Assembly: GCF_002775205.1 (NCBI RefSeq)
Contig: NC_036444.1
Coordinates: 6,366,501-6,430,500, forward strand
From: Xiphophorus maculatus
Lineage: Eukaryota; Chordata; Actinopteri; Cyprinodontiformes; Poeciliidae
Direction of reading: 5' to 3'
DNA length: 64,000 bases
In this document: positions 41,279-51,416 of the stretch, piece by piece
Layout of the letters: every line of letters starts with the position of its first letter
How positions within the stretch are numbered: the first letter of the stretch is position 1
Translations under genes and position numbers: made by a program
Notes under the pieces: generated by a model
What the model was told of the DNA's origin: nothing
The model's database searches: none
Seen by the model: the letters and a program-made list of their open reading frames with translations, nothing else

Positions 41279-42190
41279 CGATTCTGTTCATTACTTTCAT
41301 GGACAGAATTTCTAGGCACAGCCAAGGTGTTGAGGGGATCCGATTTGGTGGCCTTAGGATCTCGTCTCTGCTTTTTGCAGACGATGTGGTCCTACTGGCC
41401 TCATCAGGTCATGATCTGCAGCTCTCGCTGGAGCGGTTCGCAGCCGAGTGTGAAGCGGCCGGGATGGGGATCAGTGCCTCCAAATCCGAGGCCATGGTCT
41501 TGAGCCGGAAAAGGGTAGAGTGCCTTCTCCGGGTCAAGGGGGGTGTCCTGCCCCAGGTGGAGGAGTTCAAGTATCTCGGGATCTTGTTCACGAATGAGGG
41601 AAGAAGGGAGCGGGAGATCGACAGGCGGATTGGCGCAGCGTCTGCTGTCAAGCGGGCGCTGTACCGGTCCGTCATGGTGAAGAGAGAGCTGAGCCAAAAA
41701 GCGAAGCTCTCGATTTACCAGTCGATCTACGTTCCCACCCTCATCTATGGTCATGAGCTTTGGGTCATGACCGAAAGAACGAGATCGCGGATACAAGCGG
41801 CCGAAATGGGTTTTCTCTGTAGGGTGGCTGGGCTCTCCCTTAGAGATAGGGTGAGAAGCTCAGTCATCCGGGAGGGACTCAGAGTAGAGCCGCTGCTCCT
41901 TCACATCGAGAGGAGCCAGTTGAGGTGGCTCGGGCATCTGGTCAGGATGCCTCCTGGACGCCTCCCTGGTGAGGTGTTCCGGGCACGTCCCACCGGGAGG
42001 AGGCCCCGGGGAAGACCCAGGACACGCTGGAGGGACTATGTCTCTCGGCTGGCCTGGGAACGCCTCGGGATTCCCCCGGAAGAGCTGGAACAAGTGGCTG
42101 GGGAGAGGGAAGTCTGGGCCTCCCTTCTGAAGCTGCTACCCCCGCGACCCGACCTCGGATAAGCGGAAGAAGATGGATGGATGGATGGAT
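41279..42190 (+). mobile_element. Rex3-like (RTE-type) LINE, 5'-truncated
   Basis: The 3' part of ORF2 runs to TAA at 42160-42162. It contains the reverse-transcriptase active-site motif LLFADDVVLLASS (about 41362-41400), then SKSEAMVLSRKR, FKYLGILFTNEGRRE and RPRGRPRTRWRDYVSRLA. A short tail of GATG units ends the element, as in Rex3. It is flanked by a perfect 14-base duplication, GGACTTTTATTTTT, at 41265-41278 and 42191-42204. Insertion was therefore into the Gag-protease element. No stop interrupts the retained frame. Confidence 0.85.
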
Positions 42191-42204
42191 GGACTTTTAT
42201 TTTT

Positions 42205-43154
42205 GTGGGCCCACTTCCTGTGTTGCCCCAAATTCTGCCAGCTTCATTAAAGCCAGCGAGCAGTTTAAAGATCCTCACCTGTTTCCACTGTGATTGTGGC
42301 TTTTGATTGGCGTCTTCCTCACAAATTCATCCAAGTCTTTGAACCTACTGATTTGATTGCCTAGTGAGTTTGTTATTTGATAGCAGTATTGCTTTTACAT
42401 GTGAAATTTTTGCTCGATTGCTCATTGGAGCGTTGTTTTATTAGAATAATTATTGCTGCTTACCTGGACAGCCACCGGGATTCTGTCAGAGCTGATTGTG
42501 GCTCAGTACGCCCCACTCTCTTTGAGAAGGTAACTTGCTGCTGAATTTTGTGCGTGTTCTGACACGTTTATATTGATGCTGAGGCCGTGAAGCTTAAAAC
42601 TGATCAGAACAGAATGTAGCTACACTTAAGTTTGATATTGCGCAGTATATTTATTTAACTTATTTTTTTCTTTCTCTCACTCTGCTTGAATATTTGACAA
42701 TTCATTTATTTAATTTTTCTTGACTGATATTTTGGAAGTGCACTTTAACTTTAAATTGATTAGCTTGAAATGTGATTGATACTCTTTTTGTTTTACTTTA
42801 TTTAAAGTATGGTTAATTTAACCTGATTATTGAAATGTTTATGTCTAATTATTAGGAATCTAATTATTGTATTTGCATTTAATATGCATAAACGAAATGC
42901 CTAAATTTAATAATTATTTCTTTTGTATTTTATTTTTGTATATAATTGTTGTTTTTTGATAAAACACTTAATGGGTTTTCTGACCTTTTAGATCGTTTCC
43001 CCCCCTGTCAGATCAGATCCTCATCTGGATCTGAAGATGGCGAGCTAGAAAAAGGACTATGGACTTCATGATTTTGGAATTAATTTATTCTGAGTCAATC
43101 ATCTTGTCTCTCATCGTGCTGCTGTGATTGTCTATTTTTATTCAAATAACTTAA
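42205..43154 (+). other. Non-coding 3' part of the Gag-protease element
   Basis: No polymerase or integrase motif in any frame. The stretch 42440-42527, ending GAGAAG|GTAACT, looks like an exon with a donor, but no partner was found. A small CAGATCC/GGATCTG hairpin lies at about 43011-43032. Confidence 0.4.
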
Positions 43155-43299
43155 TGTATATGCACCAAAACCAAAACCACTGTTTCCTGTTTTTTTCACA
43201 CCTCAAGCTCCTTAAGGTGCTTGAGGGAGCATCAGAAAGACACTCTTCTGATGCTGCGTATGTAGCTGGAGTTAACTGCCTAGCCCATAAGTGTTACAC
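43155..43299 (+). repeat. 3' LTR-like direct repeat
   Basis: Partner of 38581-38744. Its centre differs and includes the near-palindrome AAGCTCCTTAAGGTGCTT. It is followed by sequence homologous to the region upstream of genes A and B (AAGAAGGAGCTTTT), which marks the return to host DNA. Confidence 0.55.
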
Positions 43300-43745
43300 A
43301 CTCCATAAAGAAGGAGCTTTTTAACTTCAGATTTTGTCACTGGTTTTTGGGCTGACGGTAAAAACTATTTTTCTACAATGCAAACTTAATTTTATGAAAA
43401 ACTAAATGGTCAAGTTTTAACTTTGATAACCATGGAACAGTATGAAGTTAGTGTTTTATTTTGTTTGATTAAAGGAGAGGATTGTTAGTGGAGGTATAGT
43501 TGATGTTTTTAACTCTGTCATTAACTGTGTTGTTGTTAAGAGCAGATATAATCTCAAACATCTCTGTTTGTCATAATTTTTCTCTTGCTGGTTATGTTTT
43601 GTTTCATTGGAAACATAAATTATCTCATAGTGATGTTAGATCATTAAACACGTGTTGTTCATATTTTGAGAAATAAAATAACCTAAAAGTGGCTAAAGCT
43701 AAAAGTTAATAACTTCTTTTGTTTTGTTTTTTTCTTTCTGCAGAG

Positions 43746-44443
43746 ATGGATGTAGCAACAGCAACACAATTTCTCTCAGCAGTGAAGGGACAGCTTGAGA
43801 ATAATCCTCTAGCATCAAACATTGGCTTTGCACTGATCCTTCTCTGCTTTGAGAAAATTGTAGAGTTGGAGTTTGTTTGTCCCTGTCAGTCGAAACTGAA
43901 TGCTGTCTCTGCGTTATCATTTTTCTTAGCTCCAGCATTGATTGTCTTTATGCTCATGCTTAAAACTGAAAGTCCGTGTAAATCATGTGTACAAAATGTC
44001 CTTGGTGGTGTAGTTCCTGCTGTAACATGGTGTATAATACTGTTAATAGATGGACGTTATTATTCCTGTTTTTGGACCAACTGGTCAGGATACTATGAAC
44101 TTAGTGAGAGTGAGACTGCTTCCCCTCTGAAATGGTGTAAACCATTTAATTTATCTCATGGAGAAGAGATCCAGACTCTGGAGTGGTACTCCAAGTCACA
44201 GGTAAGAGCTAGTTTCTACTTGTTTTACATTCATCAGCAGCTGTTAAACATTGACATTATTTTTACATGCATTTTCTTGATGTGTTTTTTTAAAAGGTCA
44301 TTGGACTCTGGGTTGCATTTGGTCTCACTCTAGTTTTTAAGCTCTATTTGCTCTGTATGTCCTTCTGCTGCAAACATCAAGAAAGAACAGACAATGTAGA
44401 TCCCTCTGAAGACATCCCTCTAGAGGTGCAGAACAGAGAATGA
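43746..44443 (+). CDS. CALHM-like gene D: short four-TM pore-family protein (200 aa)
   Basis: Predicted CALHM-family membrane protein. Exons 43746-44201 and 44297-44443 join in phase 0: 152 plus 48 codons. The acceptor TTTCTGCAG at 43743 leaves two bases before ATG, so the start is secure. Membrane segments lie at about 24-43, 57-76, 88-104 and 153-174. CPC is at residues 45-47; LIDGRYYSCFWTNWSGYYEL and KWCKPFNLSHGEE form the second outer loop; SKSQ|VIGLW opens TM4. About 25 residues (CCKHQERTDNVDPSEDIPLE) follow TM4, far fewer than in typical CALHM channels. It is a near-twin of gene C; D keeps the better 5' end and may be the functional copy. The nearest promoter cassette is at 37345. The poly(A) signal may be AATAAA near 44583. 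Confidence 0.8.
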
Positions 44444-44992
44444 CAGAAATTAAGAAAACAATCACATTTCAGGGGAGGTTGGACTACCAATTTGAACAGT
44501 CAGACATAATGCAGAAAATCTAGAGTAACGTTAAAATATCTTCCAGTTGAAGGCAAACAATTGTTTAAGTGCTATGGCGGATAATAAAACATTTGTAAGA
44601 TATACTAAATTTACTTCTAGTTATAACAAAACAATGTCTTTACTTTCAAAATGTTATGTTAAATGGTTTGTTAGAATATTAATGCATGATATTTCTTGTT
44701 TAGATCATTTATTGTATTATACATTCTAACTGTTATTTTTTGTTTCTTAAACATATTTACATTATATTCTGTATAATTTTGAAATCATCATATTCAAGTC
44801 AAAGGTGTTATTTCCCTGTTACAGAGACTCTTTTCCGTGTGTCTAGCTTGATGCGTTGGGTGTGGCTTCGTGTTGAACCTGAGCATACAGCTAAACAAGT
44901 CTACTTATTCATATTCTCCATTGTTTTGGGAAAGATTGAAATTTATTCATGTTTATTTCGTTATTTTCATTTTCCAAGTTGTATAACACCAG

Positions 44993-45808
44993 TGTAACAG
45001 AGAGGAAGGTGTGTATGTATGTATATGTGAATTTTGCCCATAATAATAATAATAATAGTGTGTATGTGTTTGTAATGAGATTTTTGAACCATGTGTTTGG
45101 AGCCACCTAGTGGTGTGATGAGTGACTGCAATGGGTCCTCCTGGCGCTCTCTCGGCTTCCCCGCCAGGATCCTGAGGAACTGCTGGTGGAGGTGCAAGAG
45201 AGGCAGCTCTTCGCTATTTCTTTTAGGGTCATATTTTTCTAGTTCAACAATTAACGAAATACTGTAAGATTATTTAACAATTGTAAATATCATTTATAAA
45301 GTTTTCTCGTGGTTGGGCTGGAAAAATGTGACCCTATGAGTGGGAGCTGCGCCAGTTGGTGTTTGTGGCTGACTGCTCGGTCACGACGCTAACTGTGTCT
45401 TTTGTTTTTCAGCTGTTGGACCACTTGCATGCAGTCAGTCACATTGTGAGAATTTCATTTTATATCGCACTAGGTGGGTTCAAAGTATAAAGTTATGAAT
45501 ATATATATATATATATTTAGAAAAAAAATGTTTTGTGAATGTAACTGTTAACTGCTCTGGCAGCTGTCTGTTATTTTACTGTTTGATTCATGGAATGAGA
45601 ATGTTTTGTTTTGAGGAATTGTTAACTGTTTTATTGTTTAAACTATATGATCACATCTAAAAAAGAGAAAAATGAAGAATTCTGAGGAATGCTATTGGAC
45701 CACTTGCGTGCAGTCACATTGTGAGAGTTTTATTTTATATCACACTAGGTGCGATATAAAATAGCAAGCAAGGCTACACTGGTGCTGTGACAAGCGAGAA
45801 GGGTTACA
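44993..45808. mobile_element. 816-bp solo-LTR-like insertion
   Basis: Comparison with the empty site behind gene C (ACACCAGCTTTAG, about 36845) defines the insertion exactly. It begins TGTAAC, ends GTTACA and is flanked by the 4-base duplication CCAG (44989-44992, 45809-45812). TG...CA ends with a 4-base duplication fit a solo LTR; a TIR element is the alternative. Two related 60-base segments (about 45413-45475 and 45694-45754: GGACCACTTGCRTGCAGTC, TTTTATATCRCACTAGGTG) repeat inside. No open frame. Confidence 0.7.
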
Positions 45809-46295
45809 CCAGCTTTAGATAACCTTCGCCTTCACTCTCACTTTTCTAAATGAAATTCATTGCAACAAATTGCTCTTTCTAAATTAATTAAAATAAGAGT
45901 CTACCTATTTGTGTTCTGTGAAGGCATCAAGCGTTTAGTAGAGAACATTAGACATCAAGCGGCATCACAAAACCTGAACAACTATGAGGGTTTATAGTTA
46001 AACAAACCTCACTTAACAAAAACAAATAAACTCCACTAAACAGGTCATTTACATTTTAGCAACACAGTCTGTCTTTTCTGTTCATCTCTCATTAGTTGAT
46101 CCAAGTTTAACTAGGGAAACAATGTTTCTTTGCAGAGAAACAAGACATGTAAGTGAAAATACATACATTTTCATCCTGTGTCGTAAGCTGGGATGCATCA
46201 GTGTTGCAAAAAAATTGTTTTTTCAATAGCCTGCTTGTTGTGTTCATATCTTTTTTAATTCAAAAATCATTTCAGTCTTAATAAGGTAAAGTAAA

Positions 46296-46345
46296 GAAAA
46301 AGCAGTTGTACAACTCCTCCTTCAGCATCTCCTCTGATAAATAAC
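46296..46345 (+). promoter_or_regulatory. Fourth, degenerate promoter cassette
   Basis: AAAGCAGT is followed directly by TGTACAACTCCTCCTTC: the GGATTGGCTAGT segment with the inverted CCAAT box of the third cassette is deleted. The TATA-like GATAAATA remains. No CALHM-like coding exon lies downstream, so this is an orphan copy. Confidence 0.5.
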
Positions 46346-46480
46346 ATGAAGGTTAGACTGAATACACACTTAAAGGATTCTTTATATTTTCTGACACACT
46401 TTTCTGATAAATAGTTTTCATTTGTTTCTTGGACTTGTAGTTTAAAATATTTCATAATAAGTTGCGTTTTAAAATTTAGC

Positions 46481-47852
<1,372 letters not shown>

Positions 47853-47864
47853 TTTATTTTTACA

Positions 47865-49466
47865 TTACTGTTGTTTCATTTTTCTCCCAGTGAAAATCTT
47901 CCTCCACAAAAACCTAACAACTGCAATCAAGATGATCGTTGCAAGCAGAACCGCTGCTAACAAAGCAGTAAAGACATCAACAGAGTTGTAGACAAACCAG
48001 GACATTTTATGGGCGCGTGTCTGCAGATGACGGGCTCCTTTGTGTCTTATGACATACTCGATCCAAAACACAGCCTGATCCAGAGGTTTCACCGGCTGAT
48101 CTCTGTGCAGCTTTGAGAGAGTCCGCATGTTATCTCCAAAGGTGGAGTTGTAAATTACTGTCATCAGAGCGTCTTTGAAGATATGCCTGTCGAGCATGGC
48201 AATGTCTACGATGACAGCTGCTCCCTTCACCTTGACCCTGGATAGATTATCAGGCTGATCGTAGAATAAAGGAAGTCCAATCACCGGAACGCCGTGGTAA
48301 ATTGCCTCCTGGACTCCGTTGGTGCCTCCATGGGTGATGAATACTCGAGTTTTAGGATGACCTAAGAGGTTGTTTTGAGGCAGCCACTTCACTAGCAATG
48401 TGTTGTTGCCCAGGTTGTTTGGTTTTTGTCCTACATATCTCCAAATAACCTTCTGAGGCAGCTGGGCAAATGCTGCAGCAATCTCCTCAGAGACATCCTG
48501 CGGCAGGTTGCTCACCAGAGTTCCTAGAGTCATTACAACAATCCCGTGATCTCCAGAGCTTTGGACAAACTCCTCCAGATCAGCAGGGAGGGACTTAGAA
48601 GGCTTACACTGAAACCCTCCCATGTAGACGACATTGGGGACTGTTGGACGCGGGAATTCAAACACAAAGTCGTTTCTCATGAGCCAGATATCAGCATCGA
48701 GAAAAAAGGTTGAGTAGTCCACATCAGGGCCAAAGAAGCGATTGACGATTGGTTTGTAGGCAGGTTCTGACATGTATGATAAAATGAACATCCCTACAAA
48801 GTAACTCAAGACATTCTTTAATCTCTGAGGGAAAGTCATTTTATCTGTGAGCTCGGTTGCAGTAAAGGGAATGTATGAGAGAGGTGAAGGAGCAATGAGG
48901 AAGTGGGCTTCTCCCTGGATGGTCCAACGGACATTAAACACCAGAGGAAGTTGGAGTTTGCGCGCCAACATTGCACCTCCACCGATGCCAGGGTCTGTCA
49001 GGACCAAATCATATTTGGCAGCTTCCAATGACTGCATCAGATCCTCATTCTCAAACATGTGTGTAATTACATCCCCCACTTTCTTATGAAACTGGAAGAA
49101 CTGGTCTAGTAGCACCCACCTCATTTGCATGTGAGCCCAGATGTTGGACCAAAACGATCCGGGTTTTATCTGAAGCCGAATCTCCAGCTGTCGAGATAAG
49201 TACACGTCGAAGTTTTCCTCAAATCCTCCACGGCAGGGAAGAGTGACAGAGGTGTAGAGGGGTGACTTTTCCTTGATGTACCAGCTATCAGAGGGCCGAA
49301 GCACTGTGATCTCGTGGCCCCTGGCATGCAGTTCCTCTACGATCACTTTCATGTTTACCCAGTGGCTTCCGTCCAGTGGGAACACCAGAATTTTGCCCCC
49401 TGATGCAACTGATAGTTGTATTAAGAGCAACATAAAGGTGAGAAAAGAAGAATGAGGCATCTTCAT
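47865..49466 (-). CDS. ugt5: UDP-glucuronosyltransferase, single-exon UGT5-type (533 aa)
   Basis: ER-membrane enzyme that transfers glucuronic acid from UDP-glucuronate to small lipophilic substrates for detoxification. The frame is complete and intronless, as known for the fish UGT5 family, whereas UGT1 and UGT2 genes are split. An N-terminal signal peptide (about 1-23) precedes GGKILVFPLDGSHW with the catalytic-type His35; Asp158 in LTDPG is its likely partner. The donor-binding signature FITHGGTNGVQEAIYHGVPV continues to PLFYDQPDN near residues 370-400. A C-terminal membrane helix (DVFTALLAAVLLATIILIAV) is followed by a short basic tail ending KMKQQ, a KxKxx-type ER-retrieval signal. Length is normal for the family. 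The ATG at 49466 lies 17 bases after a possible acceptor (TTTTTGAAG). AATAAA on the minus strand at 47858-47853 is unusually close to the stop. Confidence 0.95.
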   Translation of the reverse strand: MKMPHSSFLTFMLLLIQLSVASGGKILVFPLDGSHWVNMKVIVEELHARGHEITVLRPSDSWYIKEKSPLYTSVTLPCRGGFEENFDVYLSRQLEIRLQIKPGSFWSNIWAHMQMRWVLLDQFFQFHKKVGDVITHMFENEDLMQSLEAAKYDLVLTDPGIGGGAMLARKLQLPLVFNVRWTIQGEAHFLIAPSPLSYIPFTATELTDKMTFPQRLKNVLSYFVGMFILSYMSEPAYKPIVNRFFGPDVDYSTFFLDADIWLMRNDFVFEFPRPTVPNVVYMGGFQCKPSKSLPADLEEFVQSSGDHGIVVMTLGTLVSNLPQDVSEEIAAAFAQLPQKVIWRYVGQKPNNLGNNTLLVKWLPQNNLLGHPKTRVFITHGGTNGVQEAIYHGVPVIGLPLFYDQPDNLSRVKVKGAAVIVDIAMLDRHIFKDALMTVIYNSTFGDNMRTLSKLHRDQPVKPLDQAVFWIEYVIRHKGARHLQTRAHKMSWFVYNSVDVFTALLAAVLLATIILIAVVRFLWRKIFTGRKMKQQ

Positions 49467-49594
49467 GCTGATCGCAGAATACCTTCAAAAATAGAGATAA
49501 TAAGTCAGTGAAGGGACATGTTCTCTCTTCTCCCTGTACCTGGGTAGAAATTAGCCTTTAAAAATATCAGTGACTGTGACCTTGTATCATTTGT

Positions 49595-49940
49595 AGAGCT
49601 GGATAATATGGCTGAATAATGTATCATGATATGAGTATTTGATATCAGACAGTATTGATATATTGATTTGTTTTTTGTTTTAAGTATCTGAAAGTGATAT
49701 TTCTTCTTTTATTCACAATTATGTTTTGGCAGTTAGAAGGCACAGTGGTGAAACCTTACAACTTCTCCACAAGTTACTCAGCAGGTTGTTGCTAGGTAAA
49801 AGTGAGTGAGTTGCTAGGTAACCAAAGCATGAGCAAGTCACTAAGTTACCAAAGAGTGACAGAGTTAGTTGATACCACTCATCTTGCTTAGCTGGTAGTG
49901 AGAGTTTAAGCAGCTAAAGCCTTTACTCTCCAAAAATTCA
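49595..49940 (+). mobile_element. GAGCTGGACAATAT-type dispersed repeat, copy in the UGT upstream region
   Basis: AGAGCTGGATAATATGGCTG at the left, GTTGCTAGGTAAC and TGAGAGTTTAAGCAGCTAAA inside, aligned with 61497-61800 and 63588-64000. Probably a hAT-type MITE. Confidence 0.6.
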
Positions 49941-50825
49941 CCAGACACACACCTACAGGTTTTGTTAAAAGTTTTATAAGTTTCACATAAAAACTGATTT
50001 GTATATTATTTATATGAATTATTTTCATTTTGGTCCTTAAAATACCAAAAATATCCACATAACTTTATATTTTGGTCTGTCTGCTTATGTAATTTTTAAA
50101 TATTAAATGATTGATGTTTTGATCATTCACTCAGTGTTTGAGTAGCCAGTTTACCAATACATTTTTTAAATGTACTTCTGTAATGTCTTGGACAGCTACT
50201 TTTTATTTTTACTTGGGTAAAAACATGTTGAAGTAATGCGATTCTTACTTGTGTATAATTTTCAGATAGTCTCCCCACTTCTGCTTGAAACCTTCAATAT
50301 TTTATTACATTATAACAACACAATTGTGTTTTTTATTATATGTCATGTGATAGAACACACGAAAGTAGAAAATAATGGTAAAGAAGGAAAGTGAAATGTT
50401 TTTCTAGTTAACAAATATATTAAGTATATATACTTTGTTTTTTTTTTTATCTAAGCAAATAAAACCCCAGTAAAAAACATTGTAGTTTGTGCTTGTAATG
50501 TAATTCTTTTTACATTCCAGGGATATAAATAAGGTTTTGGATGTTTATGTTTTACTGACATTTTTGCTATTCAACCCTCCTGTATCTTAACTCATATTCA
50601 AATATTGGAAAGTGAGAATAATAACTGCTCTATGAGAACAAGAACCAATTACAAATGTGATGTAGTTAAAATAATCCTATTTGAAGGCAAACAAACAATT
50701 GTTTCTATGAACATGTTTTATGATGCATTGGACTTTAACTCTTGCATAAGATGTGTGCACTAAACCGACGCACGTTTCATGGTAAATTTACTTAGTTTTT
50801 ATTTTATAATATTTAATATTCTTAC

Positions 50826-50890
50826 CTGAATCTGTTTTTTATCTTTATAAACAGCAGCTGAAGAGAAAACACTTTGTTCTCCTCCTTCTT
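50826..50890 (-). other. Possible 5'UTR exon of the UGT gene
   Basis: On the minus strand GATTCAG|GTAAGA (GT at 50825) is a strong donor that could pair with the acceptor next to the start codon about 1.3 kb downstream. TTTATAAAGAT lies only 20 bases before the donor, so it cannot be the TATA box of a longer first exon; the start site is unresolved. Confidence 0.35.
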
Positions 50891-50948
50891 TGCCAATGAA
50901 AGGCTTGTTTGTGTGTCTTGTAGTCAAACGTCACATACGTTGTGATAG

Positions 50949-51036
50949 AAATGCACACATTTCATAACAGTTTTCAAATGTGTGCATTATGAAATGCACA
51001 CATTTCATAACAGTTGTGTTATGAAATGTGTGCATT
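50949..51036. repeat. Cluster of alternating inverted repeats upstream of the UGT gene
   Basis: Arms 50993-51012 and 51017-51036 are a perfect 20-bp inverted repeat with a 4-base loop. A further copy of the arm precedes it (from 50948), separated by a 13-base inverted copy (AAATGTGTGCATT), so the order is forward-reverse-forward-reverse and two alternative hairpins can form. Confidence 0.85.
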
Positions 51037-51416
51037 GGTCTTTGAACTGTCACAGTGGTTCGTGTGTTGTTTCACAGTGGCGCCATCTAGTGTCACGTTA
51101 AAGCAGCTTCCAGTTGTTGAACTGAACTGATCTGATCAAAACGTTAAGCAATGTGTTGTTAAAGTACTTTCAGTTAAACAAAGTTATTAAATATGCTTTT
51201 TAAACTGTTAATTTACATAAATTATTTCGATTATACAGCATTTTGAGTTGTGCTGGGAGAAAAGGAAATTATTCTCCAGGTTCCCTATAAATAAGTATCA
51301 ATGCTGGTTTTATCTTTATTTTTTATATATATTTAGGGTTTTGTTAGGTGATCTACATCATACGTAATAGAACTTTTTGTGTTCTGAGCTCTACAGTTAA
51401 CTAAGAATAGCAGCAG

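Larger units (their letters stand above)
38581..43299 (+). mobile_element. Ty3-type Gag-protease element without visible polymerase, flanked by direct repeats
   Basis: Two related repeats bound the element: 38581-38744 and 43155-43299. Their first 47 bases are identical, the middles differ, and both end CCCATAAGTGTTACAC. Between them come a Gag frame (38776-40416, one internal stop), an aspartic-protease frame (40404-41165), a nested Rex3-like LINE (41279-42190) and about 950 bases of non-coding DNA. No reverse transcriptase, RNase H or integrase motif of Ty3 type is found. The repeats could be short, diverged LTRs (they start TG) but no target-site duplication is visible. The element lies between the third promoter cassette and gene D. 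Confidence 0.6.
44444..46480 (+). repeat. Second copy of the gene C 3' flank
   Basis: Matches 36321-37540 closely, interrupted by the insertion at 44993-45808. Homology stops at AAAATTTAGCA (37540 and 46480), marking the duplication breakpoint. Confidence 0.85.

Noticed and set aside
41404-42278. Minus-strand frames of up to 130 codons opposite the LINE
   Set aside because: Shadows of the Rex3-like ORF2, which carries the diagnostic FADD motif on the plus strand.
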